A stretch of 64,000 nt of DNA from an uncultured Prevotellaceae bacterium. Its GTDB lineage: Bacteria > Bacteroidota > Bacteroidia > Bacteroidales > Muribaculaceae. Position numbers and translations under genes: made by a program. Below, piece after piece: positions 8,398-19,859 of this stretch (position 1 is the stretch's first letter; each line of letters begins with the position of its first letter). The notes below the pieces were generated by a model, which did no database searches, was not told the origin of the DNA, and saw only the letters and a program-made list of their open reading frames with translations. The DNA lies in NCBI GenBank assembly GCA_900320055.1, contig ONQS01000003.1, positions 31,752 to 95,751 of the forward strand, read 5' to 3'.

Positions 8398-9480
8398 ATG
8401 TTTGACTTCGGAACAGTCACGAGATGGTTAGATGAGTTGCTCAACAGTGTGATGCCCGCATGGCTCACGACGACGATCGAGTGTGTGCTGGTGGCCGTTG
8501 GCCTGCTGGTGGCTTATTCGCTCATCGCCATGTTCTACATCTTCTATGAGCGCAAGGTCTGCGGTTGGATTCAGTGCCGCCTGGGCCCGATGCGCGTGGG
8601 CAAGTGGGGCTTGCTCCAGGTGTTTGCCGACGTGATCAAGATCCTGCAGAAGGAGTTGATTACCCTGTGGCACACCGACAAGTTCCTCTTCAAGTTGGCT
8701 CCCTATCTGGTGCTCATCGCCTCGATGCTGACCTTTGCATGCCTGCCTTGGGGCAAGGGCCTGCAGATTGTGGACATGAACATCGGCGTGTTCTTTATCA
8801 TCGCTGTGTCGTCGATCGGTGTGCTGGGCATCCTGCTCGCCGGTTGGGCCAGCAACAGCAAGTACACCCTGATCGGTGCTATGCGTAGCGGAGCCCAGAT
8901 GATCAGTTACGAACTGAGTTGTGGCATCTCCATCCTGACGATCGTGTGCCTGGCTGGCACCATGTCGATCACCGGCATCGTCGAGGCTCAGGCCGACGGC
9001 TGGTTCCTGTTCAAGGGACACCTGCCCGCCATTCTCGCCTTCATCATCTATATGATCGCCGCTAATGCCGAGAACAACCGTGGCCCGTTTGACCTGCCTG
9101 AGGCAGAGCACGAGTTGACCGCAGGCTACCATACCGAGTATTCGGGTATCCACTTCGGCTTCTTCTATCTGGCCGAGTACCTCAACCTGTTTATCGTGTC
9201 GGGTATCGCCACGCTGCTCTTCCTGGGTGGCTGGATGCCCCTGCACATTCCCGGCTGGGAAGGCTTCAACCATGTGATGGACTTCATCCCCAGCGTGGTA
9301 TGGTTCTTGGGCAAGGCCTTCTTCATCACCTTCATCTTCTTCTGGATCCGCTGGTCGTTCCCGCGCGTGCGCATCGACCAGATGCTGGCTCTGGAGTGGC
9401 GTTACCTGATGCCCATCGGCCTGGTCAACCTGGTGGTTATGGCCATCATCGTGACCCAGGGCTGGTACTTCGGCGCCTGA
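8398..9480 (+). CDS. nuoH: NADH-quinone oxidoreductase subunit H
   Basis: The product is 360 residues with about eight membrane helices. NuoH connects the peripheral and membrane arms and forms the quinone entry chamber. Characteristic sequences are [19 protein letters not shown] near the first cytoplasmic loop and [20 protein letters not shown] with [13 protein letters not shown] at about residues 222-260, which contain the conserved acidic residues. In a standard nuo locus lacking E/F/G the next gene is nuoI. Here eight ATP synthase genes intervene. Confidence 0.97.
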   Translation: MFDFGTVTRWLDELLNSVMPAWLTTTIECVLVAVGLLVAYSLIAMFYIFYERKVCGWIQCRLGPMRVGKWGLLQVFADVIKILQKELITLWHTDKFLFKLAPYLVLIASMLTFACLPWGKGLQIVDMNIGVFFIIAVSSIGVLGILLAGWASNSKYTLIGAMRSGAQMISYELSCGISILTIVCLAGTMSITGIVEAQADGWFLFKGHLPAILAFIIYMIAANAENNRGPFDLPEAEHELTAGYHTEYSGIHFGFFYLAEYLNLFIVSGIATLLFLGGWMPLHIPGWEGFNHVMDFIPSVVWFLGKAFFITFIFFWIRWSFPRVRIDQMLALEWRYLMPIGLVNLVVMAIIVTQGWYFGA

Positions 9481-9539
9481 TCTCCGACAGCGCGATATAT
9501 TAATTATATAAGGAGAGACTAACACAGAATTATCTATAA

Positions 9540-11081
<1,542 letters not shown>

Positions 11082-11151
11082 TGACCGCTCGGCCCGCGTG
11101 CAGTTGAGAAAAAGATTATTATAACTGAGTTATACATTATTAATATATAAC

Positions 11152-11385
11152 ATGACACTCAAGATCATATCGGCTGAACAAATCGAGTTTGAAGGCACTG
11201 TCGAGCAGGTGACCCTGCCTGGCGTCATGGGACAGTTCCAGGTGCTGAAAAACCACGCCGCCCTCATCGCCGCCCTGCAGGCCGGCAAGATGAGTTATGT
11301 GGCCGATGGCAACACCGTGGAGCGTGACATTCACGGCGGTGTGGCCGATGTCAAGGATAATGTGGTGTCGGTGTGCTTGTATTGA
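11152..11385 (+). CDS. atpC: ATP synthase F1 subunit epsilon, short form
   Basis: The product is only 77 residues. It covers the N-terminal beta-sandwich of epsilon (LKIISAEQIEFEGTVEQVTL, GVMGQFQVLKNHAALIAAL, VERDIHGGVADVKDNVVSV). The C-terminal two-helix domain, which inhibits ATP hydrolysis in many bacteria, is absent. The frame ends cleanly with TGA, 7 nt before the atpB start, so the shortness is natural and not a frameshift. Short AtpC forms are known in Bacteroidetes. Confidence 0.9.
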   Translation: MTLKIISAEQIEFEGTVEQVTLPGVMGQFQVLKNHAALIAALQAGKMSYVADGNTVERDIHGGVADVKDNVVSVCLY

Positions 11386-11392
11386 TACAGGA

Positions 11393-12469
11393 ATGAAAAG
11401 CAAGATTATTACTGCGATTGTGGCCCTCGTGATTGTGGCACTGATGGGACTGGGCTATTACAGTTCGGCCCAGCACCGTGCCGCCGGTCACGCCAGCGAG
11501 TTGGACCCCAAGGAGACCATCTTTGAGCACTTGGGCGACGCCTACGGCTGGGAGGTGCCCTTCAATCACAACGCGCGCATCCCGTTGCCCATCATCGTGT
11601 GGGGACAGGATGGCCTGCACTGTTTCATGAGCAGCCGCATCACCGGTGGGGAGACCTATGAGGGCTACAAGATCTCGACCAGCGAGCAGTATCACGGCAA
11701 GGTCGTGCAAGTGCTGCCCGACGGTGGCGAGTACCGCCCCTGGGACTTCTCGATCACCAAGAATGTCGCCGCCCTCATCATCGCCGCCCTGTTGGTGCTG
11801 TGGATGGTGCTGTCGCTCAAGCGCTGGTATGCCCGTCAGGGCATGAAGGCGCCTCGTGGCGGTAAGGGCGCCCTGGAGTTTGTGATCGGATTTGTCTATA
11901 CCGACACCATCCGTCCCATCCTGGGCAAGCATGCGCCCAAGTATGCCCCCTACTTGCTGACGGCCTTCTTCTTTATCTTGACGATGAACCTGCTGGGACT
12001 GATCGTGATCTTCCCCGGTGGCGCCAACCTCACGGGCAATATCGCCGTGACGATGGTGCTGGCCGTGCTCACCTTCCTGATCACGACCTTCAGCGGCACC
12101 AAGGAGTACTGGAAGGAAATCTTCTGGCCCGAGGTGCCCATGGCACTGAAGTGCCCCGTGCCCATGATGCAACTCATCGAGGTGCTGGGTATGTTCACCA
12201 AGCCGCTGGCCCTGATGGTCCGTCTGTTTGCCAACATGATGAGCGGCCACATGGTGGTCCTCGTCCTCGTGTTGCTTATCTTTATCTTCACCAACCTGTT
12301 TGGGGTCGGTGTCGGCATCGGCACGAGCATCTTCTCGGTGGCTTTCACCCTGTTTATGCTCCTGCTCGACACCCTGGTGAGTTTCATCCAGGCCTATGTG
12401 TTCACCATCCTGAGCACCATCTTCATCTCGATGGCGCTTGTGGAGCCGCATGAGCATGAGGCCAAGTAA
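11393..12469 (+). CDS. atpB: ATP synthase Fo subunit a
   Basis: The product is 358 residues from the ATG at 11393. The frame is open further upstream, but that part overlaps atpC and encodes no sensible protein. An N-terminal hydrophobic segment (MKSKIITAIVALVIVALMGL) and about 100 mostly hydrophilic residues precede the usual five-helix a-subunit core. The essential arginine is R277 in LALMVRLFANMMSGH. The enlarged N-terminus (most a subunits are about 250-280 residues) fits the Bacteroidetes form. The segment may be a signal peptide or an extra helix. The usual small AtpI-like gene is not present between atpC and atpB. Confidence 0.95.
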   Translation: MKSKIITAIVALVIVALMGLGYYSSAQHRAAGHASELDPKETIFEHLGDAYGWEVPFNHNARIPLPIIVWGQDGLHCFMSSRITGGETYEGYKISTSEQYHGKVVQVLPDGGEYRPWDFSITKNVAALIIAALLVLWMVLSLKRWYARQGMKAPRGGKGALEFVIGFVYTDTIRPILGKHAPKYAPYLLTAFFFILTMNLLGLIVIFPGGANLTGNIAVTMVLAVLTFLITTFSGTKEYWKEIFWPEVPMALKCPVPMMQLIEVLGMFTKPLALMVRLFANMMSGHMVVLVLVLLIFIFTNLFGVGVGIGTSIFSVAFTLFMLLLDTLVSFIQAYVFTILSTIFISMALVEPHEHEAK

Positions 12470-12521
12470 CAAAGACCAAACCGGAATTTCAAAACAAACA
12501 ACAAAAAATATTAACAATTAA

Positions 12522-12773
<252 letters not shown>

Positions 12774-12788
12774 TTTCCCTGAACTCAG

Positions 12789-13286
12789 ATGGAACTTTTC
12801 ACGCCTGAATTTGGCCTGGTCTTCTGGATGTTCCTGGCATTTCTGTGCCTGTACTTCATCCTTGCCAAGTGGGCATGGCCCTTCATCATCAAGTCGATTG
12901 AAGAGCGTGCCGAACTGATCGACAAGGGTGTGGCCTATGCACAGGAGGCCAAGTCGCATCTCGACAATGCCAAGGCCGAGGCCGACAAGTTGCTCGCCCA
13001 AGCGCGTGACGAGCAGGCCGACATCCTGCGTGAGGCCACCAAGATGCGCAACGAACTCATCGAGCAGGCCCGCGGCGACGCTGCCGAGGAGGCCAAAAAG
13101 GTGGCTCAGGCTGCCCAAGTGTCGCTCGAGCAGTCGCGCAAGGAGGCCGAGAAGCAACTGCGCGAGCAGGTGGGCGACTTGGCACTGCAAATCGCCGAGA
13201 AGGTCATCCGCCGCAACATTGCCAGCGATGATGCCCAGCGGGCGCTTGTTGACCAATATCTGAGTGAGGTTGAGACTAAAAACTAA
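12789..13286 (+). CDS. atpF: ATP synthase Fo subunit b
   Basis: The product is 165 residues. One N-terminal membrane helix (about 8-28, FGLVFWMFLAFLCLYFILAK) is followed by a long charged helix rich in Glu, Lys, Ala and Gln that forms the peripheral stator stalk. The gene starts 15 nt after atpE and ends 6 nt before atpH, so it is tightly coupled to both. Confidence 0.95.
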   Translation: MELFTPEFGLVFWMFLAFLCLYFILAKWAWPFIIKSIEERAELIDKGVAYAQEAKSHLDNAKAEADKLLAQARDEQADILREATKMRNELIEQARGDAAEEAKKVAQAAQVSLEQSRKEAEKQLREQVGDLALQIAEKVIRRNIASDDAQRALVDQYLSEVETKN

Positions 13287-13292
13287 CGCGAT

Positions 13293-13838
13293 ATGAGTGA
13301 CGGACTGATTCCACGCCGATACGCTAAAGCGCTCTACAAGTACGCCGTCGAGAACGGTGACGCCCAGGAGATCTATGAACTCCTGAAGACGCTCAGTTTC
13401 CGCTACACCGCTATCGACGAACTCAAGCGCGCGGTGCTCAACCCCGAAATCTCTGACGAGGCTAAGGGGGCCTATATGCTCAATCTCGTGGGCGGCAAGC
13501 CCGGCAGTTCGCTGGACAAGTTCCTGCTGCTGTGCGTGCGCAACGGCCGCGCCGAGTATCTGCAGAAGATATCCCTGGCCTATGTCGAACTCTATCGCGA
13601 GGCGCATGAGATCGCCCACGTGGTCATCACCACCGTGGTGCCCATGCCCGAGCAGGAGGTCAATGCCATTATCGACATCGTCAAGAAGCGCCTGGGGGCC
13701 ATGACGCTCGAGATCGAGCAGGTGATCGACCCCAGCCTGATTGGCGGCTTCACCGTCAAGATCAACGGCCTGGTGCTCGACGCGTCGGTAAAGAGAGAGT
13801 TGAACGAATTGCGATTACAACTGCAAAAGAAAAACTAG
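13293..13838 (+). CDS. atpH: ATP synthase F1 subunit delta
   Basis: The product is 181 residues, the normal length of the OSCP/delta subunit that links the b stalk to the top of F1. It starts with the typical IPRRYAKALYKYAVENG and ends with the C-terminal signature DPSLIGGFTVKINGLVLDAS followed by VKRELNELRLQL. It lies between atpF and atpA with short gaps. Confidence 0.95.
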   Translation: MSDGLIPRRYAKALYKYAVENGDAQEIYELLKTLSFRYTAIDELKRAVLNPEISDEAKGAYMLNLVGGKPGSSLDKFLLLCVRNGRAEYLQKISLAYVELYREAHEIAHVVITTVVPMPEQEVNAIIDIVKKRLGAMTLEIEQVIDPSLIGGFTVKINGLVLDASVKRELNELRLQLQKKN

Positions 13839-13850
13839 AATTCTACAGAG

Positions 13851-15446
13851 ATGATTAATCCCAGTGAAATATCTGACATACTGAAACAACAACTCGTCGA
13901 GGACATCGCCAAGCGGCAGGCCGCCTTTGAGGAAGAAGGCACCGTCCTGGAGGTGGGTGACGGTGTGGCTCACGCCTATGGCCTGCACAATGTCGAGGCC
14001 AACGAACTGGTGCAGTTCGAGAATGGTGTGACCGGCGTCGCTATGAACCTGGAAGAGAGTGATGTGGGTATCATCCTGCTCGACGAGGTCGACAGTGTGA
14101 CCGAGAACATGAAGGTGCGCCGCACCGGCGAGATCGCCTCCATCGAGGTGGGCGAGGGCTTGCTGGGCCGCGTGATCAACGTGCTGGCCAAGCCCATCGA
14201 CGGCAAAGGATCCATCGAGGGCAAAAAACTGCGTCTGCCGCTCGAGCGCAAGGCTCCTGGCGTTATCTTCCGCCAGCCCGTGAACCAGCCGCTGCAGACC
14301 GGCCTCAAGGCCATCGACTCGATGATCCCCATCGGCCGCGGACAGCGCGAACTTATCATCGGTGACCGCCAGATCGGCAAGACCGCCATCGCGGTGGACA
14401 CCATCATCAACCAGCGTGCTGGCTACGAGGCCGGCAAGCCGGTATACTGCATCTATGTCGCCATCGGTCAGAAGGCTTCGACCGTGGCAGCCCTGGTCAA
14501 CAAACTCGAGGAGAGCGGCGCACTGCCCTATACCATCGTGATTGCCGCCACCGCTGCCGACTCGGCATCGATGCGCTATTATGCCCCCTTTGCCGGTGCA
14601 GCCATCGGCGAGTACTTCCGCGACACCGGCCGCGACGCTCTGGTCATCTATGACGACCTGTCCAAGCACGCGGTGGCCTACCGTGAGATCTCGCTGATCC
14701 TCAAGCGCCCCTCGGGCCGTGAGGCTTATCCCGGCGACATCTTCTATCTGCACAGCCGTCTGCTGGAGCGTGCAGCCAAGATCAACGAGAACCAGGCTGT
14801 GGCCAGCGTGATGAACGACCTGCCCGAGCCGCTCAAGCCCATCGTCAAGGGCGGCGGTTCTCTCACGGCACTTCCCATCATCGAGACGCAGGCCGGCGAC
14901 GTGAGCGCCTACATCCCCACCAACGTGATTTCGATCACCGACGGTCAGATCTACCTCGAGTCGGCCCTGTTCAACTCCGGTATCCGTCCTGCCGTCAACG
15001 TGGGTATCTCGGTATCCCGTGTGGGTGGTAACGCTCAGATAAAGTGTATGAAGAAGGTGGCTGGTACCCTCAAGATCGCCCAGGCGCAGTACCGTGAACT
15101 CGAGGCCTTCACCAAGTTTGGTGGCGACATCGACCCCGTTACGGCACGCACCATCGACACTGGCCGCAAAAACGAGCGCCTGCTCGTGCAGCCCCAGTAC
15201 ACTCCCATGCAAGTCGAGGAACAGGTGGCCATCATCTACTGCGGTGTGAACGGTCTGTTGCGCGACGTGCCCCTGGACAAGGTGGGCGAGTTTGAGAAAC
15301 TGTTTATCCAGTACCTGCGTGGCAAGCACCAGAGCGATGTGCTCGACGTGCTGCGCAGCGGCAAGATCGACGACGATGTCATGAGCAAACTCAAGGCTGC
15401 CGCTGCCGAGATTTCGGCTAAGTATACCGAGGCTCCTGCCAAATAA
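13851..15446 (+). CDS. atpA: ATP synthase F1 subunit alpha
   Basis: The product is 531 residues. The nucleotide-binding loop GDRQIGKT is at residues 171-178, and the regulatory alpha features [13 protein letters not shown] and [19 protein letters not shown] are present, as is [17 protein letters not shown]. Alpha binds nucleotide without catalysis and alternates with beta in the F1 hexamer. The gene starts 12 nt after atpH. Confidence 0.98.
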   Translation: MINPSEISDILKQQLVEDIAKRQAAFEEEGTVLEVGDGVAHAYGLHNVEANELVQFENGVTGVAMNLEESDVGIILLDEVDSVTENMKVRRTGEIASIEVGEGLLGRVINVLAKPIDGKGSIEGKKLRLPLERKAPGVIFRQPVNQPLQTGLKAIDSMIPIGRGQRELIIGDRQIGKTAIAVDTIINQRAGYEAGKPVYCIYVAIGQKASTVAALVNKLEESGALPYTIVIAATAADSASMRYYAPFAGAAIGEYFRDTGRDALVIYDDLSKHAVAYREISLILKRPSGREAYPGDIFYLHSRLLERAAKINENQAVASVMNDLPEPLKPIVKGGGSLTALPIIETQAGDVSAYIPTNVISITDGQIYLESALFNSGIRPAVNVGISVSRVGGNAQIKCMKKVAGTLKIAQAQYRELEAFTKFGGDIDPVTARTIDTGRKNERLLVQPQYTPMQVEEQVAIIYCGVNGLLRDVPLDKVGEFEKLFIQYLRGKHQSDVLDVLRSGKIDDDVMSKLKAAAAEISAKYTEAPAK

Positions 15447-15473
15447 AATTTCAGCAATCATTTAGTTCGCAAG

Positions 15474-16352
15474 ATGTCAACATTAAGAGAACTCAAAACG
15501 CGTATAGGCTCGGTGGCCTCGACCCAGAAGACGACAAGCGCCATGAAGATGATCTCGTCGTCCAAGATGCGCAAGGCTACCGGCCAGTTGCAGCGCCTGT
15601 CACCCTACCGCCACATGGTGCAGCACGTGATCAGCCACCTGCTGGTGACTGACCAGCAGTTTGACTCGCCGCTCATCGCCGAGCGCGAGGTGCAGCGTGT
15701 TGCCCTGGTGGTGTTTGGCAGTGACGATGGCCTGTGCGGCGGTTTCAACGTCAACATCTTCAAGCAGTTGCTCGTCACTATCGACGAGGTGCGCCGCCAG
15801 TATGGCGACCAGGTGGGCATCACCGTGGTGCCCGTGGGCAAGAAGATGGCTAAGGCTGTCGACAAGATCGGCGGCGTCCAGGTGGAGCGCGTGGCCCTCA
15901 ACACCCGCAGCGGCAGCGAGGACCTGTATGCCTTTACCGACCTGATGAAGACCCGTTTCCTGGAGCACACGTTCGACCGTGTGGAGATGCTCTACATGCA
16001 CTTCATCTCCACCGGCAAGCAGGTGTTCACGCGCGAGCAGTTGCTGCCCGTGAGTTATCAGGGTCTTGCCGACAATGTTGACCCGCGTGCCGCCAACAGC
16101 CCTTGCCTGTTTGAGCCCGACGCCAACACCATCTTCAACACGGTGCTGCCCCTGCACGTGAAGTCGATGCTCCAGGATGTGTTCATCCAGAGCGCGGCCA
16201 GCGAGCAGAGCGCGCGCGTGATGGCGATGCAGGCGGCGAGCGACAACGCCAAGGAGTTGCTCGACGAGTTGCAACTGGAGTACAACAAACTGCGTCAGCA
16301 GGGCATTACCACCGAGTTGCTCGACATCCTGGGCGGCCAGGTGGAACGCTAA
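15474..16352 (+). CDS. atpG: ATP synthase F1 subunit gamma
   Basis: The product is 292 residues and forms the central rotor shaft. The N-terminal helix (STLRELKTRIGSVASTQKT then TSAMKMISSSKMRKA) and the C-terminal helix (MAMQAASDNAKELLDELQ then LEYNKLRQQGITTELLDI) are the conserved coiled-coil parts. GLCGGFNVN marks the central domain. This is the last atp gene, and nuoI begins 44 nt later on the same strand. Confidence 0.97.
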   Translation: MSTLRELKTRIGSVASTQKTTSAMKMISSSKMRKATGQLQRLSPYRHMVQHVISHLLVTDQQFDSPLIAEREVQRVALVVFGSDDGLCGGFNVNIFKQLLVTIDEVRRQYGDQVGITVVPVGKKMAKAVDKIGGVQVERVALNTRSGSEDLYAFTDLMKTRFLEHTFDRVEMLYMHFISTGKQVFTREQLLPVSYQGLADNVDPRAANSPCLFEPDANTIFNTVLPLHVKSMLQDVFIQSAASEQSARVMAMQAASDNAKELLDELQLEYNKLRQQGITTELLDILGGQVER

Positions 16353-16396
16353 CGCGAAGTAGTAACACATCAGCATCTAAGTAAAAACATTGAAAT

Positions 16397-16978
16397 ATGA
16401 GCATCAAGGAGTATTTCGTCTCAATCTTTAAAGGCTTTTACAGCCTGATCAAGGGCATGGAGGTGACCGGTAAGGAACTGGTGACCCCCAAGGTGACCGA
16501 GCAGTATCCCGAGAATCGCGCCACACTGCACATTCCGGAGCGATTCCGTGCGACATTGGAGTTGATCTATGTTGACGGTTACCACAAGTGTATCGCCTGT
16601 GGCAGTTGCGAGCGCAACTGTCCCAACCAGACCATCAGCATCACCAAGCGCATGGTGGAGCAGCCCGACGGCAAGAAGAAAATGAAACTGGACAAGTACA
16701 TGTATGACCTGGGAAGTTGCACCTTCTGCGGCCTGTGTGTACAGGTGTGCCCCACCAACGCGATCCGGTTCAGCAACGATTTTGAGCAGGCCGTGTTCAC
16801 GCGTGACAAACTCGTTAAGCGGCTCAATTACCTGCCCGAGAAGGACGACGCTCCCGCACCCGCCGCCAAGCCTGTGGCACCCGCTGCGCCCAAGGCTGCT
16901 GCCGAGCCCAAGCCGGCTTCCGCGGCACCCGCTGCTGCCGACGAGACTAAACAAGAACCTAAAGAAAACAAGGAATAA
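16397..16978 (+). CDS. nuoI: NADH-quinone oxidoreductase subunit I with Ala/Pro-rich tail
   Basis: The product is 193 residues. Two 4Fe-4S motifs are complete: C65, C68, C71, C75 (CIACGSCERNC) and C108, C111, C114, C118 (CTFCGLCVQVC). They carry clusters N6a and N6b that lead electrons to NuoB. After about residue 150 the protein continues as a low-complexity tail of Ala, Pro, Lys and Glu that is unlikely to fold on its own. With NuoE, F and G absent from the locus, NuoI is the outermost redox subunit encoded here and a likely docking site for the unknown electron donor. The stop codon overlaps the nuoJ start by one base (TAATG). Confidence 0.96.
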   Translation: MSIKEYFVSIFKGFYSLIKGMEVTGKELVTPKVTEQYPENRATLHIPERFRATLELIYVDGYHKCIACGSCERNCPNQTISITKRMVEQPDGKKKMKLDKYMYDLGSCTFCGLCVQVCPTNAIRFSNDFEQAVFTRDKLVKRLNYLPEKDDAPAPAAKPVAPAAPKAAAEPKPASAAPAAADETKQEPKENKE

Positions 16979-17493
16979 TGGAATCATTAGGTAACATCAT
17001 TTTGTATTTTATCGTTGCGATCGCCATCATCGTCTTTTCGGTGCTGACGGTGACCACGCGCAAGATTTTGCGCTCCGCAACCTATCTGCTGTTTGTGCTG
17101 TTTGCCACAGCCATCATCTACTTCCAGATGGACTATCAGTTCCTGGGAGCGGTACAGATTGCCGTCTATGCCGGTGGCATCCTGGTGCTGTTTGTGTTTG
17201 CCATCATGCTCACGCATCAGCCGGGCAAGAATGCCGAGGCGCTGTCCACGCATCGCCGTTGGCTGGGACTGACGGCCGCGCTGGCAGGTGTCGCCGTGTG
17301 CGGCTATAGCCTGTTCAGTTATGCCGGATTCGGTGGCAGGCTGCTCAGCGGCGATGTGGACGTCAATATGGAGAAGATAGGCCAGTTCTTGTTGAGTACC
17401 GACAAGTGGGGCTATCTGTTGCCTTTTGAGGCCATCAGTGTGTTGTTATTGGCTTGTATCATTGGAGGTGTGGTTATTGCCCGTCGCCGCTAA
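16978..17493 (+). CDS. nuoJ: NADH-quinone oxidoreductase subunit J
   Basis: The product is 171 residues with five membrane helices. NuoJ packs against NuoA and NuoK and contains the pi-bulge helix. The diagnostic stretch is FQMDYQFLGAVQIAVYAGGI followed by LVLFVFAIMLT. Its start shares a base with the nuoI stop, so the two are probably translated together. Confidence 0.95.
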   Translation: MESLGNIILYFIVAIAIIVFSVLTVTTRKILRSATYLLFVLFATAIIYFQMDYQFLGAVQIAVYAGGILVLFVFAIMLTHQPGKNAEALSTHRRWLGLTAALAGVAVCGYSLFSYAGFGGRLLSGDVDVNMEKIGQFLLSTDKWGYLLPFEAISVLLLACIIGGVVIARRR

Positions 17494-17509
17494 ACATGAA
17501 GTTAAGATT

Positions 17510-17821
17510 ATGGATTTGACACTGTTTATGTATCTCATTCCCAGCCTGATCATGTTTGGCTGTGGCGTTTATGGTTTCATCACCCGCAAAAACATGATTG
17601 CGATCATGATTTCCCTGGAGTTGATGCTCAACTCGGTGGATATCAACTTTGTGGTGTTTAACCGTTACCTGTTCCCTGGTCAGATGGACGGCATGTTCTT
17701 CTCGCTGTTTGCGATTGCTATCGCAGCGGCCGAGACGGCGTTGGCCCTTGCCATCATCATCAATGTGTTCCGCTTGGCCAAGAACGTGGACATCAACCAA
17801 ATCACTAAACTGAAATTCTAA
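17510..17821 (+). CDS. nuoK: NADH-quinone oxidoreductase subunit K
   Basis: The product is 103 residues from the ATG at 17510. The frame is open 28 codons further upstream inside nuoJ, but family length and the first helix support this start. Three membrane helices are evident, with the conserved glutamates of helices 2 and 3 in ISLELMLNSVDINFV and AAAETALALAIIINVFR, part of the proton path. Confidence 0.95.
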   Translation: MDLTLFMYLIPSLIMFGCGVYGFITRKNMIAIMISLELMLNSVDINFVVFNRYLFPGQMDGMFFSLFAIAIAAAETALALAIIINVFRLAKNVDINQITKLKF

Positions 17822-17826
17822 CGATT

Positions 17827-19824
17827 ATGCCATTAAGTTTAGCAATAGTAGTTGTAGCATTGCCCCTGCTGATGTTCCTGTTCCTGGGACTCGTCGGGGT
17901 GAAGATGGGTAGAAAAATCACGGGTGTGATTGGCGTGTTGGCCATGCTGGTCGATACCGTTCTGGCCTATGGCGTTGCGTTGACCTACTTCTTCGGCAGC
18001 GGTCAGGGTCAGATGGTGGATGGCGTGCGTCAGGCCGTCGTCGTAGCCAATCCCGCCTGGCTGTCGTTTACCGACACGCTGGTGGTGCGCATGGGTGTCC
18101 TGGTGGATCCCATCGCAGCCATGATGCTTGTGGTCATCACCACGGTATCGCTGATGGTGCACCTCTACAGCCTCGGTTACATGAGCGACCATGAGGGCAA
18201 CGCCGAGAAGGGATTCCAGCGTTACTATGCCTTCCTGGCCCTGTTCACGTTCTCGATGCTGGGTCTGGTGGTTGCCACCAACATCTTCCAGATTTTTATC
18301 TTCTTTGAGATGGTGGGTCTGTCGTCCTACCTGCTCATCGGTTTCTATTATTCCAGTCCTGCAGCCAATCATGCCAACAAGAAGGCCTTTATCGTCACCC
18401 GTCTGGCTGACTTGTTCTTCCTGTTGGGTATCATGATCCTGAGTTACTACACGGGCACGTTCGACTTCGACAAACTGGTCTTTGGACCCACGATGTCGGG
18501 TAGCCTCGAGACGGCTCAGAGCGCCATCAGCACTGCCGGAGGCGCCACCTTTATGGGCTGCTCGGTAATGGCTTGGGCGCTGACCTTCATCTTCATTGGC
18601 GGCGCTGGTAAGAGTGCGATGTACCCGCTGCACATCTGGCTGCCCGATGCCATGGAGGGTCCCACGCCTGTGTCGGCCCTGATCCATGCTGCTACGATGG
18701 TTGTCGCCGGTGTGTTCCTGGTGGCTAGGCTCTTCCCGCTGTATGTGCTTGTGCAGGGTGCTATGAACATCATCCTGGTCGTTGGCGCCTTCACGGCATT
18801 CTATGCAGCCGCCATCGCCTGCACCCAGAGCGACATCAAGCGAGCGCTGGCCTTCTCGACCATCTCTCAGATTGCCTACATGATGACTTCGCTTGCCGTT
18901 AGTTCGATGAACAATAGCCTGATCGAGATACACGAGGGCTATGGTCTTGGCTACATGGCATCGATGTTCCATCTGTTCACCCACGCCATGTTCAAGGCGT
19001 TGCTCTTCCTGTGCGCCGGTGCTATCATCCACGCCGTTCACAGCAACGAGAACAGCAAGATGCACGGTCTGCACAAGTTCATGCCCATCACCAGCATCGC
19101 CTTCCTGATCGGCTGTCTGGCCATCGCGGGTATTCCCCCGTTTGCCGGCTTCTGGAGCAAGGATGAGATCCTTGTCGCTGCCTACCAGCGCGGTCTGGGT
19201 TGGGGCCTGTGGATGTCGATGGTGGCTGGTATGACCGCCTTCTACATGTTCCGCATCTACTACCTCATCTTCTTCTGGAAGAAACATGAGGTACACGATC
19301 CGCATCACGCTCCCAAGGATCAGCCCTGGACGATGACGCTGCCGCTCATTATCCTGGCATCGATTTCGGTTGTGGCTGGCTTTGTTCCCTTCCACGACAT
19401 GGTGACTTGGGACGGCAAGGCTCTGCACACCGCCCTCGACTGGACGGTTGCCGGCTCGAGCGTCTGCGTTGCCCTGGTGGGTATCGGCTTGGCCACGGTG
19501 ATGTACTACAAGGAGAACCCGCTGCCCGAGCGCATGGCCAATGCGATGCGCGGCTTGTGGACCGCTTCCTACAAGCGCTTCTACATGGACGAACTCTACC
19601 AGTTCATCACCCACAAGGTGATCTTCCAGGCCATCTGCGTTCCCATCGCCTGGTTCGACCGTCACATCATCGACGGGTTCATGAACCTGCTGGCCGATGC
19701 GACCAACTCGTTCTCCTACTCGATCCGCCGCCTGCAGTCGGGTAGCATCCAGTCCTACGTGTTTGTGTATCTGCTGGGAGCCCTTCTGCTCGCCGCAGTC
19801 ACTATGGTGTGTGTGTTACTCTAA
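17827..19824 (+). CDS. nuoL: NADH-quinone oxidoreductase subunit L
   Basis: The product is 665 residues, the distal antiporter-like proton-pumping subunit. Typical sequences are IFIFFEMVGLSSYLLIGFYY, GKSAMYPLHIWLPDAMEGPT then PVSALIHAATMV, GIPPFAGFWSKDEIL, and the long C-terminal part that forms the lateral helix. It is the largest protein of the membrane arm and follows nuoK after 5 nt. Confidence 0.97.
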   Translation: MPLSLAIVVVALPLLMFLFLGLVGVKMGRKITGVIGVLAMLVDTVLAYGVALTYFFGSGQGQMVDGVRQAVVVANPAWLSFTDTLVVRMGVLVDPIAAMMLVVITTVSLMVHLYSLGYMSDHEGNAEKGFQRYYAFLALFTFSMLGLVVATNIFQIFIFFEMVGLSSYLLIGFYYSSPAANHANKKAFIVTRLADLFFLLGIMILSYYTGTFDFDKLVFGPTMSGSLETAQSAISTAGGATFMGCSVMAWALTFIFIGGAGKSAMYPLHIWLPDAMEGPTPVSALIHAATMVVAGVFLVARLFPLYVLVQGAMNIILVVGAFTAFYAAAIACTQSDIKRALAFSTISQIAYMMTSLAVSSMNNSLIEIHEGYGLGYMASMFHLFTHAMFKALLFLCAGAIIHAVHSNENSKMHGLHKFMPITSIAFLIGCLAIAGIPPFAGFWSKDEILVAAYQRGLGWGLWMSMVAGMTAFYMFRIYYLIFFWKKHEVHDPHHAPKDQPWTMTLPLIILASISVVAGFVPFHDMVTWDGKALHTALDWTVAGSSVCVALVGIGLATVMYYKENPLPERMANAMRGLWTASYKRFYMDELYQFITHKVIFQAICVPIAWFDRHIIDGFMNLLADATNSFSYSIRRLQSGSIQSYVFVYLLGALLLAAVTMVCVLL

Positions 19825-19859
19825 TATCAACGGTCTTGACAAAATAGAAAGGATATACA

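Noticed and set aside
11297-11392. Upstream extension of atpB overlapping atpC
   Set aside because: The extra residues are Trp/Cys-rich nonsense read out of frame within atpC. The ATG at 11393 gives a normal hydrophobic N-terminus.
13815-15461. Long open frame on the minus strand opposite atpA
   Set aside because: It is the mirror frame of a highly conserved gene in GC-biased codons. Its translation is low-complexity, rich in His, Val and Asp, without any domain.
17426-17509. Upstream extension of nuoK inside nuoJ
   Set aside because: NuoK proteins are about 100 residues long, and the Met at 17510 starts the first helix correctly.
17839-19665. 608-codon frame opposite nuoL
   Set aside because: nuoL on the plus strand is unmistakable. 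The reverse translation is rich in His, Glu and Gln and has no family signature.
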